From: DATHWB01 sp040902855 | GTDB taxonomy: Bacteria > Actinomycetota > Acidimicrobiia > Spongiisociales > ZC4RG35 | Assembly: GCA_040902855.1 (NCBI GenBank) | Contig: JBBDWN010000040.1 | Coordinates: forward strand, 1 to 6,471 | Reading direction: 5' to 3' | Length of the DNA: 6,471 nucleotides | Shown here: positions 1 through 6,093 of the stretch, one piece after another | How positions within the stretch are numbered: the stretch's first letter is position 1 | Layout of the letters: every line of letters starts with the position of its first letter | Made by a program: the position numbers and the translations under genes | Notes under the pieces: model-generated | The model's input: the letters and a program-made list of their open reading frames with translations, nothing else | What the model was told of the DNA's origin: nothing | Databases searched by the model: none

Positions 1-40
1 AGGGTTCGGCACCACCTATACGGTGGTTTTCGCGCACGAG
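1..40 (+). repeat. Left 40-bp inverted repeat of the AbiEi/DUF559 cassette
   Basis: The plus strand at 1-40 matches the minus strand at 1026-987 in 38 of 40 positions; the only differences are at positions 8 and 10. Similarity stops abruptly inward of position 40. The repeat may extend left of the window, so its outer boundary is unknown. Inside it, ACCACC (11-16) and GGTGGT (22-27) form a 6-bp stem around the loop TATAC, followed by T's to position 30. The stop codon of the enclosed gene (42-44) is separated from the repeat by a single base. Confidence 0.93.
11..30 (+). terminator. Terminator-like hairpin in the left repeat, facing into the cassette
   Basis: The stem ACCACC/GGTGGT with a 5-nt loop (TATAC) runs into a T-tract on the plus strand. 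It would stop plus-strand transcription entering the cassette from the left. On the minus strand the same hairpin lacks a U-tract, so it is a poor terminator for the enclosed gene. The stem is short, so efficiency is uncertain. Confidence 0.4.
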
Positions 41-41
41 T

Positions 42-941
42 TCAGGCTGCGAGCAGATGAGCGAGGGTTTCGGTGATGCGCGATGGATAGTTCACGACGT
101 CATCCCATGTGAACCTGAGAATCCGCCAGCCATGGACGGCAGCGTCTCGATCGCGAGCGCGATCGGCTTCGAACGCCGCCCGCTGACCGTGGTACCGACG
201 GGAGTCCCATTCAATCGCGAGCTTTCGATCCGGATAGGCATCGTCGAATCGACGCCCCGTCGTCCAAGGGATGGGAAACTCAGGTACGGGAACCGGCAAT
301 CCCGCGTCGGCGATCAGCTTCCGGCCCCTTTGCTCGAGGACGGAAGCAGACCGATCCGCACCCGAGCGGACTTCCAGAACCTTGCGCATGGTCGTGATGC
401 CCGGCTTTCCCCTCCGCCCAACCGCTTCCACGACGGCCTCGACTTCGAACAACTCGACGGATTCCCTAGTGATGAGTTGGTCGAGAAGCCTTCCGATGAG
501 CGATGCGGGACGGTCGGATGCAAGGTCCACGACGGTCCGTGCGACGGTCGTCACCCGAATGCGGTTGATTTCGGTGACGTGCCAATCGTCCAGATCATGG
601 GTCCGCCGAATGTCGACATCGGGAAACCGATGCGTCGTTCGTGAATGGTGTGAAGCGACAACCCGGTCGCTCGTGACAAACGGGAACTCATGTACCTCCG
701 CCGCAGACTCGTGCGAGATCACGACACCGGGCCAGGCTGCCAGCACCGACCGCATCAGATTCCGACGATCGGCCGGTTCGGCGAGGCGGTACACGCCGCG
801 CGCTACGACCCGCCACTGACCGCTCGCCACGCGACCCTCGATCATCCGGGCCGTGATCCCCAGCTCGTTCAGTTCCTTCCGGGTGATGACTCCACCGTTC
901 GCAAGGGCTTGGTCGTACGCAAGACGGTATCGCTCTGACAT
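42..941 (-). CDS. AbiEi-like winged-helix protein fused to a DUF559/Vsr-like nuclease domain
   Basis: The 299-residue protein begins with a region (about 15-53) that looks like the winged-helix N-terminus of AbiEi-type antitoxins (GGVITRKELNELGI, then RVVARGVYRL). The middle contains the family's VARTVVDLA segment (133-141). The C-terminal third (about 195-297) matches the DUF559/Vsr-like PD-(D/E)xK style: E203, D233/D234 in RFDDAYPD, E244 and D246 in LAIEWDSRRYH, D260, and GWRILRFTWDD (271-281). DNA binding and possible cleavage follow from the family, but no activity is shown. I chose the ATG at 941. The frame is open to a GTG at 1004, but that codon sits inside the repeat hairpin and would add 21 unfamiliar residues. 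Neither start has a convincing Shine-Dalgarno sequence. There is no signal peptide or membrane segment. No AbiEii-type toxin lies upstream, where the neighbour is serB; downstream is not visible. Confidence 0.85.
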   Translation of the reverse strand: MSERYRLAYDQALANGGVITRKELNELGITARMIEGRVASGQWRVVARGVYRLAEPADRRNLMRSVLAAWPGVVISHESAAEVHEFPFVTSDRVVASHHSRTTHRFPDVDIRRTHDLDDWHVTEINRIRVTTVARTVVDLASDRPASLIGRLLDQLITRESVELFEVEAVVEAVGRRGKPGITTMRKVLEVRSGADRSASVLEQRGRKLIADAGLPVPVPEFPIPWTTGRRFDDAYPDRKLAIEWDSRRYHGQRAAFEADRARDRDAAVHGWRILRFTWDDVVNYPSRITETLAHLLAA

Positions 942-955
942 TGGTGCACCATGTC
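937..955. promoter_or_regulatory. Operator-like palindrome over the start codon of the AbiEi/DUF559 gene
   Basis: GACAT-T-GGTGCACC-ATGTC is a near-perfect inverted repeat: GACAT pairs with ATGTC and GGTG with CACC, with one unpaired T. It spans the ATG at 941-939. AbiEi proteins of type IV systems are known to repress their own operon by binding inverted repeats in its promoter, so an autoregulatory operator is plausible. As RNA the same sequence could hide the start codon in a hairpin. Binding is inferred. Confidence 0.4.
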
Positions 956-986
956 GAACCTCAGGCAGCGAGTCCAGGCCCTCGTT

Positions 987-1026
987 CTCGTGCGCGAAAA
1001 CCACCGTATAGGTGGTCCTGAACCCT
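987..1026 (-). repeat. Right 40-bp inverted repeat of the AbiEi/DUF559 cassette
   Basis: Read on the minus strand from 1026 to 987, this copy matches positions 1-40 of the plus strand except at two bases. It fills most of the gap between the serB stop (1050) and the enclosed gene. The core hairpin is ACCACC (1016-1011), loop TATAC, GGTGGT (1005-1000). The base immediately outside opens a palindrome, AACCC-T-GGGTT (1021-1031), which straddles the boundary. Confidence 0.93.
997..1016 (-). terminator. Probable serB terminator, carried in the right repeat
   Basis: On the minus strand the stem ACCACC/GGTGGT around TATAC is followed by TTTT (1000-997). It lies 34 bases past the serB stop codon and would end serB transcripts before they enter the cassette. 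The stem is only 6 bp (7 with a G-U pair), so termination may be partial. Confidence 0.45.
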
Positions 1027-1049
1027 GGGTTTGGGTTTGGGTTGGGGGG
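1027..1049 (+). repeat. G-quadruplex-type GGGTTT tract between the cassette and serB
   Basis: The plus strand holds three GGG runs (1027-1029, 1033-1035, 1039-1041) spaced by TTT, then TT and six G's (1044-1049). This satisfies the four-run G-quadruplex pattern with very short loops. It abuts the serB stop codon and the outer edge of the right repeat. The serB mRNA carries the C-rich complement, so any G4 would form in the template DNA strand. Confidence 0.75.
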
Positions 1050-2225
1050 TTAGGTGTCGTCGGTGCCGGAGATGTCTTCGCGCGGGATGCCGAGGAGGAA
1101 GAGGGCGGCGTCGAGGTACGGGACGTTCAATGTGGTGTCGGCCGCGTCCCGAACCACCGGCTTGGCGTTGAACGCGATCCCCAGACCGGCGGCCGCAAGC
1201 AGATCCAGATCGTTGGCGCCGTCGCCGATGGCGACGGACTGTTCAACCGGAACTCCGTACTTTTCGGCGAGCTCTCTCAGGATCTCGGCCTTCCGCTCTC
1301 GGTCGACGATCCGACCCACCAACTCCCCGGTCAGCAGGCCGTCGACGATCTCCAGTTCGTTTGCCTCGGCGTGATCCAGGTCGAGACGCTCTTTGAGCTT
1401 GTCGGTGAAGAGGGTGAAACCGCCCGAGACGACACCGACCGTCATCCCCAGACGCTTGAGCGTCGCGACAAACGTTCGTGCCCCCGGCGTCAGTGCGATG
1501 CGGTCCGCCACCCGTTCGATGGCATCGACCTCCAACCCGGCCAGCAAGCGCACCCTGGCCCGCAACGCCACCTCGAAATCGATCACCCCTTCCATCGCCT
1601 GCCGAGTGAGTTCCGCCACTTCCTCAGCGACACCCGCCTCTTCGGCCAGGAGGTCGATCATCTCGTTCTGGATCAGCGTCGAGTCGACGTCGAGCACGAT
1701 CAGTCGCCTCGCCCGGCGGTGCAGACCTTCTGCCTGGATGGCGATGTCGACGGGGTTCGAAGCGGCGACGTCGACGAGGGCGCGGCGCATCACGTCGATG
1801 TCACCGTCGGTGATGGCGAGTTCGTATGCGATCACCGGGTAACGGGACAGACGGAAGATCCGGTCGATGTTCCCGTCGCCGGAGGCGATCGCCCTCGCCA
1901 CGGCCCCGAACACCTCCGGACCGACCTGACGACCGATCACCGTCACCGCCGACCGGGTTCGGTGTTCGCTCGGCGCATCCTCGACTACCTCGAAGTCGAG
2001 GCGCAGATCCTTCTCCCAACCGTAGAACAGCAGGTCCTTGATGATCGTGTTGCCGGCAGGGACATCGATGAGGATGTCGAGGGTGAGGCGGCCCCGCACC
2101 ACGATCTGCTCGACGTCGAGCAGTGCAGCACCGCCGGTTTCGAGCACCCCCATCAGACCCGCCGTGATGCCGGGACGATCGAGAGCGGAGACACGGACGA
2201 GAACTGTGGATGCCACGGTCGGCAA
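1050..2225 (-). CDS. serB: Phosphoserine phosphatase with two N-terminal ACT domains
   Basis: This cytosolic enzyme hydrolyses O-phospho-L-serine to L-serine, the last step of serine biosynthesis. The 391-residue product has two ACT-type regulatory regions (about 7-80 and 92-165) followed by a HAD-fold phosphatase domain. Motif I is LDVDST (178-183) with nucleophile D179 and acid/base D181. Motif II is S267 in VVSGGF, the motif III lysine is probably K312, and motif IV is GDGAND (334-339). E188 and R224 correspond to the substrate-binding Glu and Arg of the family. Length and layout resemble mycobacterial SerB2 (about 400 residues). I chose the TTG at 2225 because GGAGG (2235-2231) lies 5 nt upstream; a GTG at 2216 is possible, and the frame stays open to 2306 without family-like sequence. 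It is divergent from the aminopeptidase gene. The ACT domains suggest amino-acid feedback, inferred from the family. Confidence 0.95.
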   Translation of the reverse strand: MPTVASTVLVRVSALDRPGITAGLMGVLETGGAALLDVEQIVVRGRLTLDILIDVPAGNTIIKDLLFYGWEKDLRLDFEVVEDAPSEHRTRSAVTVIGRQVGPEVFGAVARAIASGDGNIDRIFRLSRYPVIAYELAITDGDIDVMRRALVDVAASNPVDIAIQAEGLHRRARRLIVLDVDSTLIQNEMIDLLAEEAGVAEEVAELTRQAMEGVIDFEVALRARVRLLAGLEVDAIERVADRIALTPGARTFVATLKRLGMTVGVVSGGFTLFTDKLKERLDLDHAEANELEIVDGLLTGELVGRIVDRERKAEILRELAEKYGVPVEQSVAIGDGANDLDLLAAAGLGIAFNAKPVVRDAADTTLNVPYLDAALFLLGIPREDISGTDDT

Positions 2226-2295
2226 GGCTACCTCCGGCCCGCACCGTCTCGATCTCGGTACGATCTTCCGTCGGATCGAACAGAGAGATGACCAC
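2226..2295. promoter_or_regulatory. Divergent promoter region between serB and the aminopeptidase gene
   Basis: This 70-bp spacer must serve both genes. It contains the serB Shine-Dalgarno sequence (GGAGG, minus, 2235-2231) and a weaker purine run, AGAGAG (2282-2287), ahead of the plus-strand GTG. TACGAT at 2259-2264 is a reasonable plus-strand -10 element, but no good -35 lies at the right distance. I could not settle on a minus-strand promoter. Confidence 0.45.
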
Positions 2296-4851
2296 GTGAG
2301 CGACAACCCCTACAGGCTTCCTCGTACCGCCCTCCCGCAGCGGTACGAGTTGCGTCTCGAACCGGACCTCGAAACCTTCACATTCTCGGGGGACGAGACC
2401 ATCGTTTTGGACATCATCGAGCCTTCAGTCCAGATCATCCTGAATGCCGTCGACATCGAGATCGACCAGTCCATCCTCACCGACGCCGATGGTGCTCTCG
2501 TCGGCCGGGTCTCCTACGACGAACCCATGCAGAGGGCGATCTTCGACTTCGAGCGGCCGCTCGCCGCCGGCCCCGCCGAACTGAACCTCCGATTCCGCGG
2601 GGAGCTCAACGACCAGTTGGTCGGGTTCTACCGCTCCAGGTTCACCGACGTCGACGGCAACGAGCAGGTGGTCGCAACCACCCAGTTCGAGGCGACAGAC
2701 GCCCGGCGCGCCTTCCCATGCTTCGACGAACCAGACATGAAGGCCACGTTCGCCGTCACCCTCGTCGTGCCCGACCATCTTCTGGTCGTATCGAACGGCG
2801 CCGAAGTCGCCCGCCTCCCGGTCGAAGACGACAAGGTCGCCGTGACTTTCGCCGAGACGATGAAGATGTCGACCTATCTCGTTGCCTTCGTCGTTGGCCC
2901 GTTCGAGGCAACCGACCCGATCGACGTCGACGGCGTGCCCCTCCGCGTCATCGCACCGAAAGGCAAGGAGCACTTGACGGCCTTTGCTCTCGAGTGCGGC
3001 GAGTTCTGCCTCCGGTACCTCTCGTCCTACTACGACATCCCCTACCCGGGGGACAAGGTGGACATGATCGCCATTCCCGATTTTGCGTTCGGAGCGATGG
3101 AGAACCTGGGCTGCATCACGTTCCGGGAGACTGCCCTTCTCGTCGATCCGGAGACCGCCACCCAGGCAGAGCTGGTCCGCATCCTGGATGTCGTCGCCCA
3201 CGAGTTGGCCCACATGTGGTTCGGCGACCTCGTCACGATGAAATGGTGGGACGGCATCTGGCTGAACGAGGCGTTTGCCAGCTTCATGGAGATGAAGGCG
3301 ACCGACGCCATGAAGCCCGAGTGGAAGCGGTGGTTGTCCTTCAGCGCCGTGGAGCGCCCTTGGGCCTACGACACCGACGGGCTCAAGACGTCGCGCCCGG
3401 TCGAGTTCGAGGTGACGTCTCCGGAAGAGGCGAACGAGATGTTTGATGCCCTCACCTACGGGAAGGGGTCTTCGGTTCTGCGCCAGATCGAGCAGTACCT
3501 GGGCGAGGAAGTCTTTCGTCAGGGCGTCGGGGACTACCTGCGGACGCATTCACACGGCAACACCGTCACACGAGATCTGTGGGCGGGCCTTGACCGAGCG
3601 TCGGGTCTCGACGTGGGGGCGATCATGGACACCTGGATCCTCCAGGAGGGGTTCCCGCAGGTGGATGTGTCGTCGACCGACGAGGGACTCCGCCTCCAGC
3701 AGCGTCGGTTCCTCTTCATACCGGACGAGACCGATCAGACGCTGTGGAAAATCCCGGTCCAGATCCGCGGCGAATCGGCGGGAAGGCCGTTCGAGAAGAA
3801 GACGCTGCTCGAAACGTCGAGCAGCGTGGTCGAGATCGAAGGCCCTGTCGACTGGGCAGTCGTGAACGCCGGAGGCCACGGCTTCTACCGGGTGACGTAT
3901 TCCGAACCTCTGGCGAAGGCCCTGCGGGCGAATATCGACGAACTCGACGACAACGAGCGCTACGTCCTGATCTCGGACACCTGGGCGATGGTCGAGTCGG
4001 GTCAGGTCGGCGCAGCCGCCTTTCTGGAACTCGCATCCGCCTACCGCGACGAGTTCGAGTTCTCGATTTGGCAGGCCGTGATCGGCGGCCTTGCCTCCCT
4101 CGAGCACCATGTCGTCTCCGACGCGGACCTTCCTTCATTCCAGAAGATGGTTGGCGAGATCGTTCGACCTTCGCTCGACCGGTTGGGCTGGGATCCGAAA
4201 GCGGACGATTCCGATCTGACCCGGAGGCTGCGAGGTCTTGTGATCGGAGCGCTGGGCAGGATGGCGGCGGACCCGGACGCCATCGAGCGGTCGCGGAAGA
4301 TGGGGCGGTCGTGGATGAACGACCCGAAGTCGACCGATCCTGACGTCGGTCAAACGTCCCTCTTCACCTTGGCCGCCCATGGTGGAGATGAGGACTATGA
4401 ATCCGTGTTCTCTGCGTACAAGTCGGCGCGCACGCCGCAGGTGGAACTCCGCCTGCTGCAGGCTGTCACGTTCTTCGACGACAGCGTGTATACCGACCGC
4501 ACGCTCGATGCCATCAAAGACGGCTCGATCCGCAGCCAGGACGGTTCGTGGGTGGCAGCGCGTCTCCTCGGCGGTCGAAAGAGTGGAACACACGCCTGGC
4601 GGCGCCTGCGCGAGGACTGGTCCACCTTGATTGGGCTGATGCCTCCGCTGACTCTTCGTCGACTTGTCGAAGGGATCCCGGAACTCTCACGTCTGGACGT
4701 CGCAAACGACGTCCAGGCGTTCCTTGCCGAGACGAAGGTTCCGCACGCCGAGAAGGCGACCGTCCAAAACCTCGAGAAGCTCCGCTCCAATGTGATCCTG
4801 CGGGAGCGAGAAGCGGACTCGTTCTCGGAGTATCTCTCCGGGCGCAGCTGA
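2296..4851 (+). CDS. M1 family zinc aminopeptidase with ERAP1-like C-terminal domain
   Basis: The 851-residue enzyme would remove N-terminal amino acids from peptides in the cytosol; there is no signal peptide. The N-terminal beta domain (about 1-195) contains the M1 signature around ARRAFPCFDEPDMKATF. The catalytic domain carries the exopeptidase motif GAMEN (266-270), the zinc motif HELAH (302-306) with third ligand E325 in WLNEAFASF, and the transition-state tyrosine Y388 in TYGKGSSVL. A small beta domain starts near 450, and a helical ERAP1/tricorn-factor-like domain fills roughly 530-835. The sequence GAMENLGCITFRE and this layout look closer to the PSA/ERAP/tricorn-interacting-factor branch than to E. 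coli PepN, so no symbol is given. The GTG at 2296 is preferred: AGAGAG precedes it, and family homology begins just after it. The frame is open another 86 codons upstream but there runs antisense to serB. All catalytic residues are present. Confidence 0.95.
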   Translation: MSDNPYRLPRTALPQRYELRLEPDLETFTFSGDETIVLDIIEPSVQIILNAVDIEIDQSILTDADGALVGRVSYDEPMQRAIFDFERPLAAGPAELNLRFRGELNDQLVGFYRSRFTDVDGNEQVVATTQFEATDARRAFPCFDEPDMKATFAVTLVVPDHLLVVSNGAEVARLPVEDDKVAVTFAETMKMSTYLVAFVVGPFEATDPIDVDGVPLRVIAPKGKEHLTAFALECGEFCLRYLSSYYDIPYPGDKVDMIAIPDFAFGAMENLGCITFRETALLVDPETATQAELVRILDVVAHELAHMWFGDLVTMKWWDGIWLNEAFASFMEMKATDAMKPEWKRWLSFSAVERPWAYDTDGLKTSRPVEFEVTSPEEANEMFDALTYGKGSSVLRQIEQYLGEEVFRQGVGDYLRTHSHGNTVTRDLWAGLDRASGLDVGAIMDTWILQEGFPQVDVSSTDEGLRLQQRRFLFIPDETDQTLWKIPVQIRGESAGRPFEKKTLLETSSSVVEIEGPVDWAVVNAGGHGFYRVTYSEPLAKALRANIDELDDNERYVLISDTWAMVESGQVGAAAFLELASAYRDEFEFSIWQAVIGGLASLEHHVVSDADLPSFQKMVGEIVRPSLDRLGWDPKADDSDLTRRLRGLVIGALGRMAADPDAIERSRKMGRSWMNDPKSTDPDVGQTSLFTLAAHGGDEDYESVFSAYKSARTPQVELRLLQAVTFFDDSVYTDRTLDAIKDGSIRSQDGSWVAARLLGGRKSGTHAWRRLREDWSTLIGLMPPLTLRRLVEGIPELSRLDVANDVQAFLAETKVPHAEKATVQNLEKLRSNVILREREADSFSEYLSGRS

Positions 4852-4867
4852 CGAGTCGTGAAACCAG

Positions 4868-4896
4868 GAAGGGCCCCCGGATCTCCGGGGCCCTTC
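4868..4896. terminator. GC-rich bidirectional hairpin between convergent genes
   Basis: GAAGGGCCCCCGGA (4868-4881) pairs with TCCGGGGCCCTTC (4884-4896) with one bulged C. It sits in the 63-bp gap between the aminopeptidase stop (4851) and the rplL stop (4915). No clean U-tract follows on either strand (TCACATG on plus, CCTGGTTTC on minus), but the strength of the stem and the convergent setting support a shared terminator. Confidence 0.75.
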
Positions 4897-4914
4897 TCAC
4901 ATGTCAGAGTCCGT

Positions 4915-5301
4915 TCACTTGACCTCGACCGAGGCGCCTGCTGCTTCGAGCTGCGCCTTGGCCTTCTCGGCGGCTTCCTTGTCGACGCCTTCGAGCACCG
5001 GATTGGGTGCACCGTCGACGAGGTCCTTGGCTTCTTTGAGTCCGAGGCTGGTGATGGCCCGGACTTCCTTGATGACCTTGATCTTTTCGGCGCCGGCGCC
5101 GGTGAGGATGACGTCGAACTCATCCTGTTCTTCGACTGCGGCAGCGCCTGCGTCGCCACCGGCGGGTGCCGCGGCAACAGCCATCGGGGCAGCCGCGGTC
5201 ACGTCGAAGCGATCCTCGAACGCGTCGAGGAAATCCTTGAGTTCGAGGACGGTCATTTCCTCGAATACGGTCAGCAGTTCGTCAGTTTTCATCTTTGCCA
5301 T
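4915..5301 (-). CDS. rplL: 50S ribosomal protein L7/L12
   Basis: L7/L12 forms the flexible ribosomal stalk that recruits and stimulates translational GTPases; its dimers bind the C-terminal helix of L10. The 128-residue length is normal. The N-terminal dimerisation region (about 1-35; TDELLTVFEEMTVLELKDF) is followed by an Ala/Gly-rich hinge (about 36-55) and the globular C-terminal domain (about 60-128) with KVIKEVRAITSLGLKEAK and DLVDGAPNPV. The ATG at 5301 is preceded by GAGGAGG, which overlaps the last codons of rplJ; only 3 bases separate the rplJ stop from this start, so translational coupling is likely. An internal ATG at 5292 is a less likely start. Confidence 0.98.
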   Translation of the reverse strand: MAKMKTDELLTVFEEMTVLELKDFLDAFEDRFDVTAAAPMAVAAAPAGGDAGAAAVEEQDEFDVILTGAGAEKIKVIKEVRAITSLGLKEAKDLVDGAPNPVLEGVDKEAAEKAKAQLEAAGASVEVK

Positions 5302-5304
5302 GGT

Positions 5305-5898
5305 TCATTCCTCCTCGGCCGTAGCGACCGGTTCGGCGGGGGCCGAATCCGCCGGGGCTTCGCCCGACGGGGTGGGTTCCCCCGACTCCTTCTTCTCGAG
5401 CAGTTGCGACATCATCGTTGCGGCGTTGCGTGTGAACGACGCGAACATCCCGGCGCCCTTGTAGAGGGGGGCCTTGGCTGCGCCGGCGATCTTCGCCAGC
5501 AGCACTTCACGAGGCTCGATCGACGCCAGCTTCTTGACTTGTTCGGGGAGGAGAACCTCTCCGGACAAGATGCCCGCCTTGATCACGAACTTCTCGTTGG
5601 CGTCGCCGACGTCGCGCAGCGCCTTGGCTGTCGCCACGGGATCTTCGTTGGCGAACGCCAGTGCGGTCGGGCCGATGAGGTGCTCGTCGATACCTTCGAT
5701 CGACAGCTCCTCGGCGGCCCGACGGGCCAGGGTCATCTTCACGACCTTGTACTCCGCGCCTGACTCACGCAGTGACGCCCGCAGCTTCTGCAGCTGGGTC
5801 ACGGTGAGACCACGGAATTCGGTCACGAACACGGCCTGCGCCGCTTCGATCCGCTCCTTGATGTCTGCAACCGCCTGGACCTTCTCAGGTCTCGGCAT
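5305..5898 (-). CDS. rplJ: 50S ribosomal protein L10
   Basis: L10 anchors L7/L12 dimers to 23S rRNA at the stalk base and, in many bacteria, represses its own operon by binding the leader mRNA. The 197-residue protein has the N-terminal RNA-binding domain (about 1-135) with TEFRGLTV (26-33) and YKVVKMTLARRAAE (50-63). A C-terminal helix (about 150-170) for L12 binding follows, then a Pro/Ala/Glu-rich tail (171-197) ending in three glutamates. The tail is an extension beyond the core family. The methionine in KMTL replaces the asparagine usual in many homologues, a mild oddity. The ATG at 5898 has a strong GGAGGAG a few bases upstream. It is the first gene of an rplJ-rplL pair lying downstream of rplA. 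Confidence 0.98.
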   Translation of the reverse strand: MPRPEKVQAVADIKERIEAAQAVFVTEFRGLTVTQLQKLRASLRESGAEYKVVKMTLARRAAEELSIEGIDEHLIGPTALAFANEDPVATAKALRDVGDANEKFVIKAGILSGEVLLPEQVKKLASIEPREVLLAKIAGAAKAPLYKGAGMFASFTRNAATMMSQLLEKKESGEPTPSGEAPADSAPAEPVATAEEE

Positions 5899-6063
5899 TC
5901 CGCTCCTCCTTCACATAAAAACGGCCCCCCGGCATGGCGCGACACGGGAGGCTCTGAGGAGCCGACCTGCGGTGGCGGGGCCGCCCGATGGACGGAACCC
6001 TTTCAGCGTCGAAACGCACCGACCGGTCTAGGGCCGAGGAGATCTATTGGAGTTGCAGCGGTC
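5899..6063 (-). promoter_or_regulatory. Likely L10 autoregulatory leader of rplJ-rplL
   Basis: The sequence just before rplJ is rich in hairpins, as expected of an L10-binding leader. From 5' to 3' on the minus strand there is a GCGT-TTCG-ACGC stem-loop (6017-6006) followed by UGAAA, a GGCTC-CTCA-GAGCC stem-loop inside a larger fold (about 5963-5950), and then a terminator-like arm with U5. In Bacillus subtilis, L10(L12)4 binding to the rplJ leader promotes premature termination, and this layout fits such a scheme. I did not identify the kink-turn with certainty, nor an antiterminator pairing. The 5' limit is inferred from the possible promoter upstream. Confidence 0.5.
5917..5983 (-). terminator. 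Attenuator-like hairpin with U5 upstream of the rplJ start
   Basis: On the minus strand CGGCCCC (5983-5977) is complementary to GGGGCCG (5928-5922), which is followed at once by TTTTT (5921-5917). The intervening 48 nt contain a nested GGCTC/GAGCC hairpin. The U-tract ends only a few bases before the rplJ Shine-Dalgarno sequence, so termination here would prevent rplJ-rplL expression. Such a terminator directly ahead of a ribosomal gene suggests attenuation and not the end of the rplA transcript. Confidence 0.55.
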
Positions 6064-6093
6064 AGGATACGGCCGGGACGACCTCTCCGCCAA
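6064..6093 (-). promoter_or_regulatory. Possible sigma-70-type promoter for rplJ-rplL
   Basis: TTGGCG (6093-6088) and TATCCT (6069-6064) on the minus strand are separated by 18 bp and would start a transcript near 6057, giving a leader of about 160 nt. Both hexamers match consensus only in part, and no better pair was found in the 512-nt gap. Confidence 0.3.

Larger units (their letters stand above)
1..1026. mobile_element. Candidate inverted-repeat-bounded element carrying one nuclease-like gene
   Basis: Two near-identical 40-bp inverted repeats (1-40 and 987-1026) enclose a single minus-strand gene that nearly fills the space. The size (about 1.0 kb), one-gene content, terminal inverted repeats and a stop codon next to one repeat are what a small insertion sequence looks like. 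The encoded protein, however, resembles AbiEi/DUF559 (Vsr-like) proteins and not a known transposase. It could be a non-autonomous or nuclease-driven mobile unit, a cassette moved in trans, or a gene that happens to lie between two copies of a dispersed intergenic repeat. A target-site duplication cannot be tested because the left flank is outside the window. Confidence 0.4.

Noticed and set aside
942..1004. GTG start at 1004 for the AbiEi/DUF559 gene
   Set aside because: The codon lies in the 3' arm of the repeat hairpin, has no ribosome binding site, and adds 21 residues unlike the family's N-terminus.
1..1026. Calling the cassette a known insertion sequence or a toxin-antitoxin operon
   Set aside because: No transposase motifs are visible and no second gene fits between the repeats; only the repeat layout is supported.
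951..2291. Long plus-strand open frame (446 codons) opposite serB
   Set aside because: It is antisense to a complete serB, is low in recognisable protein sequence, and arises from GC-rich codon bias.
2038..2295. 86-codon upstream extension of the aminopeptidase frame
   Set aside because: It overlaps the serB 5' end antisense, has no family similarity, and the GTG at 2296 directly precedes the conserved N-terminus.
2425..3549. 374-codon minus-strand open frame inside the aminopeptidase gene
   Set aside because: Its composition is that of a shadow frame, and the plus-strand gene has intact catalytic motifs throughout.
4858..5763. 301-codon plus-strand open frame opposite rplL and rplJ
   Set aside because: It lies antisense to two certain ribosomal genes and resembles no protein I recognise.
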